This document shows positions 1-4,946 of a stretch of 5,807 bases of DNA, piece after piece. Source of the DNA: Nitrospirota bacterium (GTDB lineage: Bacteria > Nitrospirota > Thermodesulfovibrionia > Thermodesulfovibrionales > Magnetobacteriaceae); contig JADFXZ010000141.1 of assembly GCA_015233265.1 (NCBI GenBank), positions 1-5,807 of the forward strand, read 5' to 3'. How positions within the stretch are numbered: position 1 is the first letter of the stretch; the number at the start of each line of letters is the position of its first letter. The notes under the pieces are model-generated. The model saw only the letters and a program-made list of their open reading frames with translations, did not search any database and was not told the DNA's origin. The position numbers and the translations under genes were made by a program.

Positions 1-152
1 TATTCTTTAAAATCGCGGACATACATGTATTTCTCAGGGGAACATCCGTTATATGAGAAATATAGCTGAGACGCCGCCGCATAGTTAATCTGTTTTATAA
101 TAAATTCCAACTCAAAAAGCGGAATAATTTCGTCATTGAAATTCCTCGACAT
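1..152 (-). CDS. N-terminal part of an unrecognised protein (runs off left edge)
   Basis: An open minus-strand frame runs from an ATG at 150-152 to the window edge with no stop, giving 50 codons. The protein begins MSRNFNDEIIPLFELEF and continues with mixed charged and aromatic residues (a Y-A-A-A-S-Q-L-Y-F stretch around residues 24-32, then N-G-C-S-P-E-K-Y-M-Y-V-R-D). It has no signal peptide or membrane segment in the visible part, so a cytoplasmic location is likely. The ATG lies 20 nt inside the end of the glycoside hydrolase gene in another frame. This start overlap is typical of translational coupling within an operon, and no separate Shine-Dalgarno sequence is evident. The composition looks like real coding sequence rather than a chance frame. 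The family is not recognised; the missing C-terminal part would be needed to name it. Confidence 0.6.
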   Translation of the reverse strand, partial: MSRNFNDEIIPLFELEFIIKQINYAAASQLYFSYNGCSPEKYMYVRDFKE

Positions 153-1527
153 ATACTGGTATCGGCGTTATATCTATAACCACAGTGCCCGATGACGTAA
201 GCATAGAATATACTGGCATCGTGCCAATATCATCAAGGGGCAGCGCACCCGTTACCGTTACCCCTCTTACAATGGCACTGCTTAGGGGCAATTCAACACG
301 GGTGACAGCCGCCGCCCACAGCACATAGACGGGAGTCGCGTTTACCATAAATTTATATGCGAAGACGGAAGCATTATCGTTAGGGGCAGCCGTAGTGACA
401 TCCGTAAAACCGTCAACCTTTGCCATCAATTGCTTTAGAGCATAGTAGGCCGGGCGCCTTCTATTGCCCTGCGGCTGTATGAGTCCGCCGTCTTTCATTC
501 TATAGTAGACATAGAATATCCTTCCAGTGCCGGCTGCAAAACTCCTCGTATAGCCTTTGACTATGCGAATGGCCTGCCCAGTTTCTGAGGCGGTGATGCC
601 AATATCCGGATGGTCTTCAGAGAGTTCCCTGTATTCGGTGAGCCAGCTGCCCCTGATGCCAAATTCATTTAAGAGATTTATCCAATCTGCACTCCCAAGG
701 TCGCCACTGGTTGAGTTCGATGGAAAATAGTGATGGCTGCCCAGCGTGAAATATCTTGCCCCTGCGGCCAGTAAAATCTCTCTCCAATAGCTTAGGTTAT
801 TGCCAACTGTGCCGCCATTTGTGATTGCGGCAGACGGGTCTGCCTGCCGTACCGCAGCTGCCGTTGCATCCATCAGCTGCAGGTAATCAAATGGTGAGCC
901 CGTAAAAAATATCATAGGAGATGACTGGGTCAGGGCTGACTCCGGCTCATTGAGGATTTCCCAGTGTTTTATAGGATACAGAAGCCCGGGCATACTATTG
1001 CCTCCATCACAGCAATACCGTCCAACCAATGCCCTTACAAATGCCATATATGCCTGCGTGTCGTAAGGCTTGCAGCGGCTTACAGGCAGGTCAGCTGTCC
1101 ATCCACTGGTCTTCTTACACTGGGGGTTGTCAGCCCATTGTGCCTGGTCCCACTGCACATACGGCCATATTGTGGCAATGATTTGAATGCCCCGCCGCTG
1201 TGCCTGTCGCACATAGGCATCCGGGATAGAGAAATCATAGACGCCCGGGGTCTGTTCTATCAGATTGCGGTTAAACGGCCCGGGGTGCGGCCTGTCCCAT
1301 CGAAATCCTACATCATCGAAGGGCTGGAAATACAGGCCGCTTAAAAAGGCTGCTGTCCAGGATTGCGACATGTCCTCTACGCCTGATATTCCGTAAGGAT
1401 TTCCGAGATAACCAAAGCGGCTTTCGTAAGGGCTGAGCACTGTGGCATTAACTCCTCCTGCGATGCCATAGCCGCAGACAATCGAGAGGATAACTATTGC
1501 TCTGAGAATATGTGCTGTTAATTTCAT
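133..1527 (-). CDS. Secreted clan GH-A glycoside hydrolase (cellulase/xylosidase-like)
   Basis: This 464-residue protein is predicted to hydrolyse a glycosidic bond in a polysaccharide outside the cytoplasm; its substrate cannot be read from sequence. Residues 1-28 form a signal peptide (K3, a hydrophobic core about 8-24, small residues before a likely cut after N-A at 27-28). The middle looks like a (beta/alpha)8 barrel. VGFRWDRP (73-80) fits an early strand, GIQIIATIWPY (113-123) a later one, and WEILNEPE (189-196) carries the Asn-Glu pair typical of clan GH-A, with E194 as the presumed acid/base. SWLTEY (294-299) supplies E298 as presumed nucleophile, about 104 residues later, which is a normal spacing. 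GSHHYFP (263-269) may line the pocket. Residues from about 375 are beta-rich and probably form a C-terminal sandwich domain. The ATG at 1525-1527 follows a modest AGGG 9 nt upstream. It sits 23 nt after the small ORF and overlaps the next gene. A GH39- or GH5-like assignment is plausible but unproven. Confidence 0.82.
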   Translation of the reverse strand: MKLTAHILRAIVILSIVCGYGIAGGVNATVLSPYESRFGYLGNPYGISGVEDMSQSWTAAFLSGLYFQPFDDVGFRWDRPHPGPFNRNLIEQTPGVYDFSIPDAYVRQAQRRGIQIIATIWPYVQWDQAQWADNPQCKKTSGWTADLPVSRCKPYDTQAYMAFVRALVGRYCCDGGNSMPGLLYPIKHWEILNEPESALTQSSPMIFFTGSPFDYLQLMDATAAAVRQADPSAAITNGGTVGNNLSYWREILLAAGARYFTLGSHHYFPSNSTSGDLGSADWINLLNEFGIRGSWLTEYRELSEDHPDIGITASETGQAIRIVKGYTRSFAAGTGRIFYVYYRMKDGGLIQPQGNRRRPAYYALKQLMAKVDGFTDVTTAAPNDNASVFAYKFMVNATPVYVLWAAAVTRVELPLSSAIVRGVTVTGALPLDDIGTMPVYSMLTSSGTVVIDITPIPVYVEEFQ

Positions 1528-1550
1528 GCCGTGTGTCCCTAAGAGTTATT

Positions 1551-1625
1551 CTACTTTTTCCCCCAAAATATCGTAAAAATACCGCTGAAGTCTGTGTCTG
1601 CCCACTTAGATTTGTCGAATTCCAT
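1551..1625 (-). CDS. Small 24-residue ORF with strong ribosome binding site
   Basis: Immediately after the cytochrome stop (2-nt gap) an ATG opens a 24-codon frame ending in TAG, 23 nt before the hydrolase start. The peptide begins MEFDKSKWADTDF and ends IFWGKK, with two tryptophans and a short hydrophobic patch (GIFTIF) too short for a membrane helix. AAGGAGG ends 10 nt before the ATG and lies inside the last codons of the cytochrome gene, so initiation signals here are better than those of either large neighbour. It may be a true small protein, a translational coupling element for the hydrolase, or the remnant N-terminus of a lost gene. No family is recognised. Support comes only from the SD sequence, tight spacing and operon position. 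Confidence 0.45.
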   Translation of the reverse strand: MEFDKSKWADTDFSGIFTIFWGKK

Positions 1626-1627
1626 GC

Positions 1628-3571
1628 CTAATGGCCCTCCTTATCGAGTGAATTATCTCTCAGAAACGATTCAATCTCCACAACTTGTTCCTCATTGTGC
1701 AGAGCAGCCCCCCTGAGGGCCTTATAGCGCTTTAGCTGTGGATTTGAAAAATTTCCGGATATGTTGTCAAGCCTGGCGACTCCGGACGACAGACGCTTTG
1801 ACAGTGCGAGGTATTTATTATACTTATCCGAGTCTGCCCTGATTGAGAAGTCTCCGGGGACTTTCCACTTGTCCTTGAGGAAAAGCCATGAGGCGAAGTC
1901 CTCAAGTTTTGAGCCGTCCATCAGCTCTATCGGGCTTGTGTTTTTAATTGCCTCGACTCTCAGGCTTTGGGAGTCGGCAATGATGGTGTGCTGCCCATTG
2001 AATGGATATGCGCCGTAGTTGTCGAAAAACTCCCACTTGGAGTAGGAAATTTGTTTTTCACCGTGGCATGAGTCACATTTTCTGGCCTTGCCAAATGGGT
2101 GTGCGGCCTGGTCAAGCTGAAGCCACAGGAGGTGCTTATTGTTTGCCGAGAGATTGTCAAACGTGCCGACGGTGTAGTAGGCGTCGTGCGTTTCACCGTT
2201 TGGCCACTTAAACGTCAGCGATGGCTGCGGCGGCACGTCTTGTCTGATATTGCCAACGCTATGCGGCCAAATCTTATATGGCCGCCAAAGCCCCTGCTGG
2301 TCTTTAACAATAATTGGAGGGGACTGAATGCCGTAGTAAAGCGAGTACTTTTTAAATGGATTTGGGCTGCCGGCAATCTTGCCAGGCCCCCATATAGTTA
2401 TCTGATAACCGCGGAGTTCACTAATGTGGCATGAGGGGCAGTCGAGCTTTTTATGTACACTTGCCGCGTGTGCTGCTTCGATTTCAAGGTGACAGTCCTG
2501 GCAAGAGGCCCTTCGCTCCATATCCCCCATACCCTTTTCCCCCGTTGGGTGGCAGGCAACACATGCTATGCCCTTTTCGTAGTGAACGTCCGGGGCCATA
2601 CCGGTTGGTATAGAGTAATCGCCGCCAATGTAGGTCTCTCCTCTTCGGGACTGCATAGCACCGGGGTGGCAGATGCTTGTCCCCCTTCCGTTGCCACTGC
2701 ATGTCTGTGCCGTTGGGGTCTTCGTAAAAGAGTGGACGCCTTCCTTTTGATTTGGGCTGTAGTGGCAGTCAAGACAGCCGGCGTGGCAGATGTTACAGAA
2801 TTTTTGTTTATCTTGTGCCTGTTTATGGGAAAACGGGACGTTTAGATTCCTGACGATCTCCGCAGTGTTTTTATATGAAAACCCTGAGCCTGTAAGTTCA
2901 GCCTCAGCGGGTAGATCTGCAAAGGAGGGTCCGCAGTTGTGAGGGCCATAGGGGTCTGTCCAAGTCCGCATATAGCGCTGGCGGTAGTTCCTGCCCATTA
3001 CTGATTTTTTGAACTGGCTGAGTTCCTGCGGGTGACAGCTGGACTTTCCACAGGTCTTTTTTGCAATCTCTGGGTCGAAGTTAAATGTCTGCAAGTTTCT
3101 GTCATGCCAGAGCAGGTTTCTGATTTCATAAGGGACGGCAAGCTGACCATTTTGAGTAGATTTCGGCAGTAGCTCGTAGATTGTATTGTCACCGGAAGGC
3201 AGAATGGGGCCGTTAAATATCGTCTTACGGTCAAGAATATTGCCGTCTTCGCTGATTAACAGGGCCTTAAGCATACCCTTATGGGCAATTGCCTTGTCAT
3301 TTGACCTGCCGTTTCCAAGATGGCAGTCGCGGCATTCGATATCGGGATGTTTACTTTGTTTTTCTACGGCCTGCCGCGTGATATAAAAATGTGGGACGCC
3401 CTCTGCCTCCATTAGTTGTTTATTCCCGTGGCATTTGACGCATCCGGCGGAGGTATTGCCCGTTACACGATAGATAAGCGGCAGGATTATCAATAAACAC
3501 AGCAAAAATGCCACAGCCAGCCGCCCTGGCGTCACACCCTCGACAATAGTGCCAATCGTAAATTTAGCCAT
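1628..3571 (-). CDS. Membrane-anchored multiheme c-type cytochrome (9-10 hemes)
   Basis: This 647-residue protein is predicted to carry electrons at the outer face of the cytoplasmic membrane. From the ATG at 3569-3571, MAKFTIGTIV is followed by one hydrophobic helix (about residues 17-35) that would act as an uncleaved anchor, then a periplasmic part. Heme motifs in order are CVKCH (44), CRDCH (80), CGKSSCH of CX4CH type (174), CNICH (259), CLDCH (266), CVACH (337), CQDCH (357), CPSCH (378) and CDSCH (499). A possible CX9CH (C291 to C301-H302) would be a tenth. CNICH and CLDCH are only two residues apart, suggesting closely stacked hemes. About 140 C-terminal residues lack hemes. The frame stays open to an ATG at 3760, but those 63 residues are proline-rich, translate a tRNA 3' end and have no membrane or signal character, so I chose 3571. 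No redox partner or catalytic site identifies the substrate. It is first in a tight operon with a small ORF and a glycoside hydrolase. Confidence 0.9.
   Translation of the reverse strand: MAKFTIGTIVEGVTPGRLAVAFLLCLLIILPLIYRVTGNTSAGCVKCHGNKQLMEAEGVPHFYITRQAVEKQSKHPDIECRDCHLGNGRSNDKAIAHKGMLKALLISEDGNILDRKTIFNGPILPSGDNTIYELLPKSTQNGQLAVPYEIRNLLWHDRNLQTFNFDPEIAKKTCGKSSCHPQELSQFKKSVMGRNYRQRYMRTWTDPYGPHNCGPSFADLPAEAELTGSGFSYKNTAEIVRNLNVPFSHKQAQDKQKFCNICHAGCLDCHYSPNQKEGVHSFTKTPTAQTCSGNGRGTSICHPGAMQSRRGETYIGGDYSIPTGMAPDVHYEKGIACVACHPTGEKGMGDMERRASCQDCHLEIEAAHAASVHKKLDCPSCHISELRGYQITIWGPGKIAGSPNPFKKYSLYYGIQSPPIIVKDQQGLWRPYKIWPHSVGNIRQDVPPQPSLTFKWPNGETHDAYYTVGTFDNLSANNKHLLWLQLDQAAHPFGKARKCDSCHGEKQISYSKWEFFDNYGAYPFNGQHTIIADSQSLRVEAIKNTSPIELMDGSKLEDFASWLFLKDKWKVPGDFSIRADSDKYNKYLALSKRLSSGVARLDNISGNFSNPQLKRYKALRGAALHNEEQVVEIESFLRDNSLDKEGH
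1636..1642 (-). promoter_or_regulatory. Strong Shine-Dalgarno sequence for the small ORF
   Basis: The minus strand reads AAGGAGG, a seven-base match to the anti-SD end of 16S rRNA, 10 nt before the ATG of the 24-codon ORF. It lies within the final codons of the cytochrome gene. It is the only strong ribosome binding site inside the minus-strand cluster and is the main argument that the small ORF is translated. Confidence 0.55.
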
Positions 3572-3581
3572 GACTAATGAT

Positions 3582-3609
3582 TCTAAATTTTCCGCAGTCT
3601 TTAGGTCAA
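3582..3609 (-). promoter_or_regulatory. Candidate promoter for the cytochrome operon
   Basis: The minus strand has TTGACC (3604-3609, five of six matches to the -35 consensus), a 16-nt spacer and TTTAGA (3582-3587, a weak -10). Transcription would start near 3575, only about four bases before the cytochrome ATG at 3571. This fits the lack of any Shine-Dalgarno sequence before that ATG and implies a leaderless or nearly leaderless message. The -10 match is poor, so confidence is low. Confidence 0.35.
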
Positions 3610-3676
3610 CGCTAATCTTGCTATGCAAACGCACTGGAGTAAGCCGCGGCAGAAGTTGGCGTGGCAGCGGCGAATG

Positions 3677-3704
3677 TGGTGGCGGGGGGTGGATTTGAAC
3701 CACC
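3677..3704 (-). other. tRNA 3'-end remnant (T-arm, acceptor strand, CCA)
   Basis: On the minus strand a perfect T-arm (GGTGG, loop TTCAAAT, CCACC) is followed by CCCCGCC, a discriminator A and CCA. That is the complete 3' end of a bacterial tRNA with an encoded CCA. The matching 5' acceptor strand GGCGGGG is absent at the expected distance, and the sequence upstream to about 3752 does not fold into D and anticodon arms. It is therefore a fragment, not a working tRNA. The tRNA identity is unclear without an anticodon; a methionine-type tRNA is possible because such T-arm and acceptor sequences are common in that gene. Fragments of this kind are usual scars of site-specific integration into tRNA genes. 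The element would lie on the 5' side of the fragment, which here means higher coordinates. Confidence 0.6.
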
Positions 3705-3833
3705 GGCCATATGTAATGCTGGTTTTCGGGCCGCCTGATAACCCCTTCTCCTATCCTCATTATGTTACCGTCCTATTTTGTAAACCCGATTCCTGTGTTA
3801 TTATGAGGCCGCGCATCGCATTATTTTCAGGGT

Positions 3834-3842
3834 ACCTCCTTA
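3834..3842 (-). promoter_or_regulatory. Full-length Shine-Dalgarno sequence without an obvious gene
   Basis: The minus strand reads TAAGGAGGT, a nine-base anti-SD match. The first ATG, at 3819-3821, is 12 nt further on and gives only six codons. A second ATG (3814-3816) gives 18 codons, and its TAA overlaps the ATG at 3758-3760 as TAATG. That last ATG opens the frame that runs through the tRNA remnant into the cytochrome gene. This may be a decayed gene start cut off at the tRNA remnant, or a leader peptide. No product is supported. Confidence 0.3.
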
Positions 3843-3885
3843 CCTGCGTAACACACCAGGACATTTCAATCAAGCCTTTGATTTA

Positions 3886-3894
3886 TGATATAAT
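3886..3894 (+). promoter_or_regulatory. Extended -10 promoter element, copy 1
   Basis: TGATATAAT contains a perfect TATAAT preceded by TG one base upstream, the extended -10 form that can work with a weak -35. Upstream CCTTTGAT is too close to serve as a -35 at normal spacing. Transcription would begin near 3901 and enter the first hairpin after about 26 nt. Confidence 0.45.
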
Positions 3895-3926
3895 AATACG
3901 GTCAGTGATTGCGTGGATGTTTCAAA

Positions 3927-3949
3927 GGGCGGAGGGTTTCTCTCCGCCC
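3927..3949 (+). terminator. GC hairpin of unit 1 (terminator-like, no U tract)
   Basis: GGGCGGAG (3927-3934) and CTCCGCCC (3942-3949) form a perfect 8-bp stem with a 7-nt loop. The sequence after it is C-T-C-T-C-C-T-A-A-T-A, not a run of T, so intrinsic termination is uncertain. It could end a transcript of about 50 nt from promoter copy 1, or be a REP-like palindrome. Confidence 0.45.
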
Positions 3950-3972
3950 CTCTCCTAATAAACCTCAAGGCC

Positions 3973-4005
3973 TTGTCATCACCAGAGCCACCGATGTGAT
4001 ATAAT
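3973..4005 (+). promoter_or_regulatory. Promoter copy 2 with TTGTCA and extended -10
   Basis: TTGTCA (3973-3978) lies 21 nt before TATAAT (4000-4005), which again carries the upstream TG. The spacer is longer than the usual 17 nt, so the extended -10 probably dominates. Transcription would start near 4012, at the edge of a short inverted repeat. Confidence 0.45.
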
Positions 4006-4011
4006 ATTACG

Positions 4012-4025
4012 GTCTGAGGTCAGAC
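4012..4025 (+). repeat. Short perfect inverted repeat at the predicted start of transcript 2
   Basis: GTCTGA, two bases, then TCAGAC form a perfect 6-bp dyad beginning 7 bp after the -10 box of copy 2. The 2-nt centre is too small for a full RNA hairpin, so a protein operator is the more natural reading. Copy 1 has GTCAGTGATT at the same place and lacks the dyad. A 6-bp dyad can arise by chance. Confidence 0.3.
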
Positions 4026-4043
4026 ATTGTTCATTTGCTATAG

Positions 4044-4066
4044 GGGCGGCGGCTTTGTCGCCGCCC
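4044..4066 (+). terminator. GC hairpin of unit 2 (terminator-like, no U tract)
   Basis: GGGCGGCG (4044-4051) pairs perfectly with CGCCGCCC (4059-4066) around a 7-nt loop. Stem and loop lengths equal those of the unit 1 hairpin although several paired bases differ: A-T in unit 1 at stem position 7 becomes C-G here. That compensated change preserves pairing and argues for a functional structure. The following sequence is T-C-C-T-C-C-A-T, so a classical U tract is missing. Confidence 0.45.
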
Positions 4067-4085
4067 TCCTCCATCCATCAGGCCC

Positions 4086-4116
4086 TTGTCAGTATCTCCT
4101 GAGAAAGTGATATAAT
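4086..4116 (+). promoter_or_regulatory. Promoter copy 3, probable leaderless promoter of the downstream gene
   Basis: TTGTCA (4086-4091), a 19-nt spacer and TATAAT (4111-4116) with TG upstream repeat the layout of copies 1 and 2. The ATG at 4123-4125 lies 6 bp after the -10 box, about where transcription should begin, so the message would be leaderless. No Shine-Dalgarno sequence precedes that ATG, in agreement with this reading. Confidence 0.5.
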
Positions 4117-4175
4117 ACCTCTATGACGAACGAAAACGAATTAACGGTCACTATCCAAAATAGCCGCCGGTAGAG

Positions 4176-4919
4176 TTGATTGATTTAACTGAGTCGCTGC
4201 TATGCTTGGGAAATCAATACATAAGATTTCTCATATCTATCAATGATTGCAGAGACTTAAAATTATACATTAAGGAAATTAAAGCCGGTAGTATCATTGC
4301 GGTGTTGATGGAATATTCCCCTTATGTTTTACCTGTATTACCGGTTATACCGAATGCGGTAGCGCTAATTGATTTCAGCAGGTACATAAAGAAAGTATTC
4401 GATTACTTTACAGGAAGGGCTAAGGAGAAGATAGCGCTCGATAAGACAGACTATAATAACTTCAATAAAATCATTAATCCGGTAGCAAAAGACAGTGCCT
4501 CACAGATGATATTTCATGACGATGGCGATGTTCATGTTCATATAAATTCGCTTGAAGCTAATGCCATTCAAAATGCTATAGCACGGGAACTGCAGCAACT
4601 TAAAGAACCTGAACATAAGATATATCAAAAGGTTTTTTTACGCATGTATCAAGCACGAAATGAGCCCTCTACTGTTGTAGGTGATAGGGCTATTATTGAG
4701 AGCATTAGCGTTAAACCATTAAAAATAATCTTTGCATATGACGAAATGAAGTTGGATATAATTCAAGACACTAAGAATTTATTTCGCCTGATATCTGTGG
4801 TTGATGTTTCTGTGGAAACGATACAAGAAATACCTGTTGCTTATAAAATCTTGCATATTCACGAAAAATTTGAAAACCCACCTTATTTAATGATTAATAC
4901 ATGGAATATAGCCTCATAA
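4176..4919 (+). CDS. Unrecognised AT-rich gene, probably frameshifted near its 5' end
   Basis: The long frame gives 247 residues from a TTG at 4176, which has no ribosome binding site. The ATG at 4123 has an excellent promoter just upstream and encodes MTNENELTVTIQN before stopping at 4171. The long frame, read from just after its own stop at 4161-4163, gives PPVELIDLTESLL. Joining the two by adding one base near 4162-4164 gives a smooth N-terminus, so a 1-nt deletion, a sequencing error or recoding is likely and the full protein would be about 264 residues. Visible parts in TTG numbering: amphipathic start, a KEIKAGSIIAVL segment (33-44), a hydrophobic V/L/P stretch (51-66), a lysine-rich helix (71-90), a histidine-bearing DGDVHVHIN strand (117-124), a helix with QAR/NEP (159-164) and a beta-rich end with KILHIHE (224-230). 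It is clearly richer in A and T than the flanking genes, which suggests transfer. I do not recognise the family. Confidence 0.65.
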   Translation: MIDLTESLLCLGNQYIRFLISINDCRDLKLYIKEIKAGSIIAVLMEYSPYVLPVLPVIPNAVALIDFSRYIKKVFDYFTGRAKEKIALDKTDYNNFNKIINPVAKDSASQMIFHDDGDVHVHINSLEANAIQNAIARELQQLKEPEHKIYQKVFLRMYQARNEPSTVVGDRAIIESISVKPLKIIFAYDEMKLDIIQDTKNLFRLISVVDVSVETIQEIPVAYKILHIHEKFENPPYLMINTWNIAS

Positions 4920-4946
4920 ATTAACGAATAATTGCCGCTAAAACCC

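Larger units (their letters stand above)
3886..4107 (+). repeat. Two 111-bp promoter-plus-hairpin units in tandem
   Basis: TGATATAAT begins at 3886, 3997 and 4108, exactly 111 bp apart each time. The first two copies start units of equal length with the same layout. The box is followed by A-T-A/T-TACGGTC, then a divergent 20-30 nt stretch. Next come a GC-rich 8-bp hairpin, a CTCC-rich tail and a TCA(A)GGCC(C)TTGTCA block. The third copy leads straight into a coding start instead of a hairpin. Homology is clear in the boxes, hairpins and TTGTCA blocks but not base for base elsewhere, so the units are diverged duplicates or are held together by function. They could be intergenic mobile repeats, tandem promoters or a pair of small RNA genes. 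Confidence 0.6.

Noticed and set aside
964..1344. Plus-strand 126-codon ORF inside the hydrolase gene.
   Set aside because: It is antisense to a well-supported enzyme with catalytic motifs, and shows no recognisable protein features.
2099..2845. Several plus- and minus-strand ORFs of 60-130 codons overlapping the cytochrome.
   Set aside because: They are shadow frames of a cytochrome whose heme motifs fix the true frame.
3677..3752. A complete working tRNA gene on the minus strand.
   Set aside because: Only the T-arm and acceptor 3' strand with CCA are right. The 5' acceptor strand, D-arm and anticodon arm cannot be drawn at the proper distances.
3623..3958. Plus-strand 111-codon ORF containing the peptide WWRGVDLNHRP.
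   Set aside because: VDLNHRP is the antisense translation of a tRNA T-arm, a common source of spurious annotated proteins. The rest has no start signal or family features.
3886..4107. A CRISPR array or iteron set, suggested by regular spacing.
   Set aside because: The shared sequence is only about 10-15 bp per site with a 111-bp period, and the intervening parts are themselves related hairpin units, unlike spacers or origin iterons.
4920..4946. A bidirectional terminator between the convergent genes.
   Set aside because: No stem of useful length is visible in the 27-nt gap.
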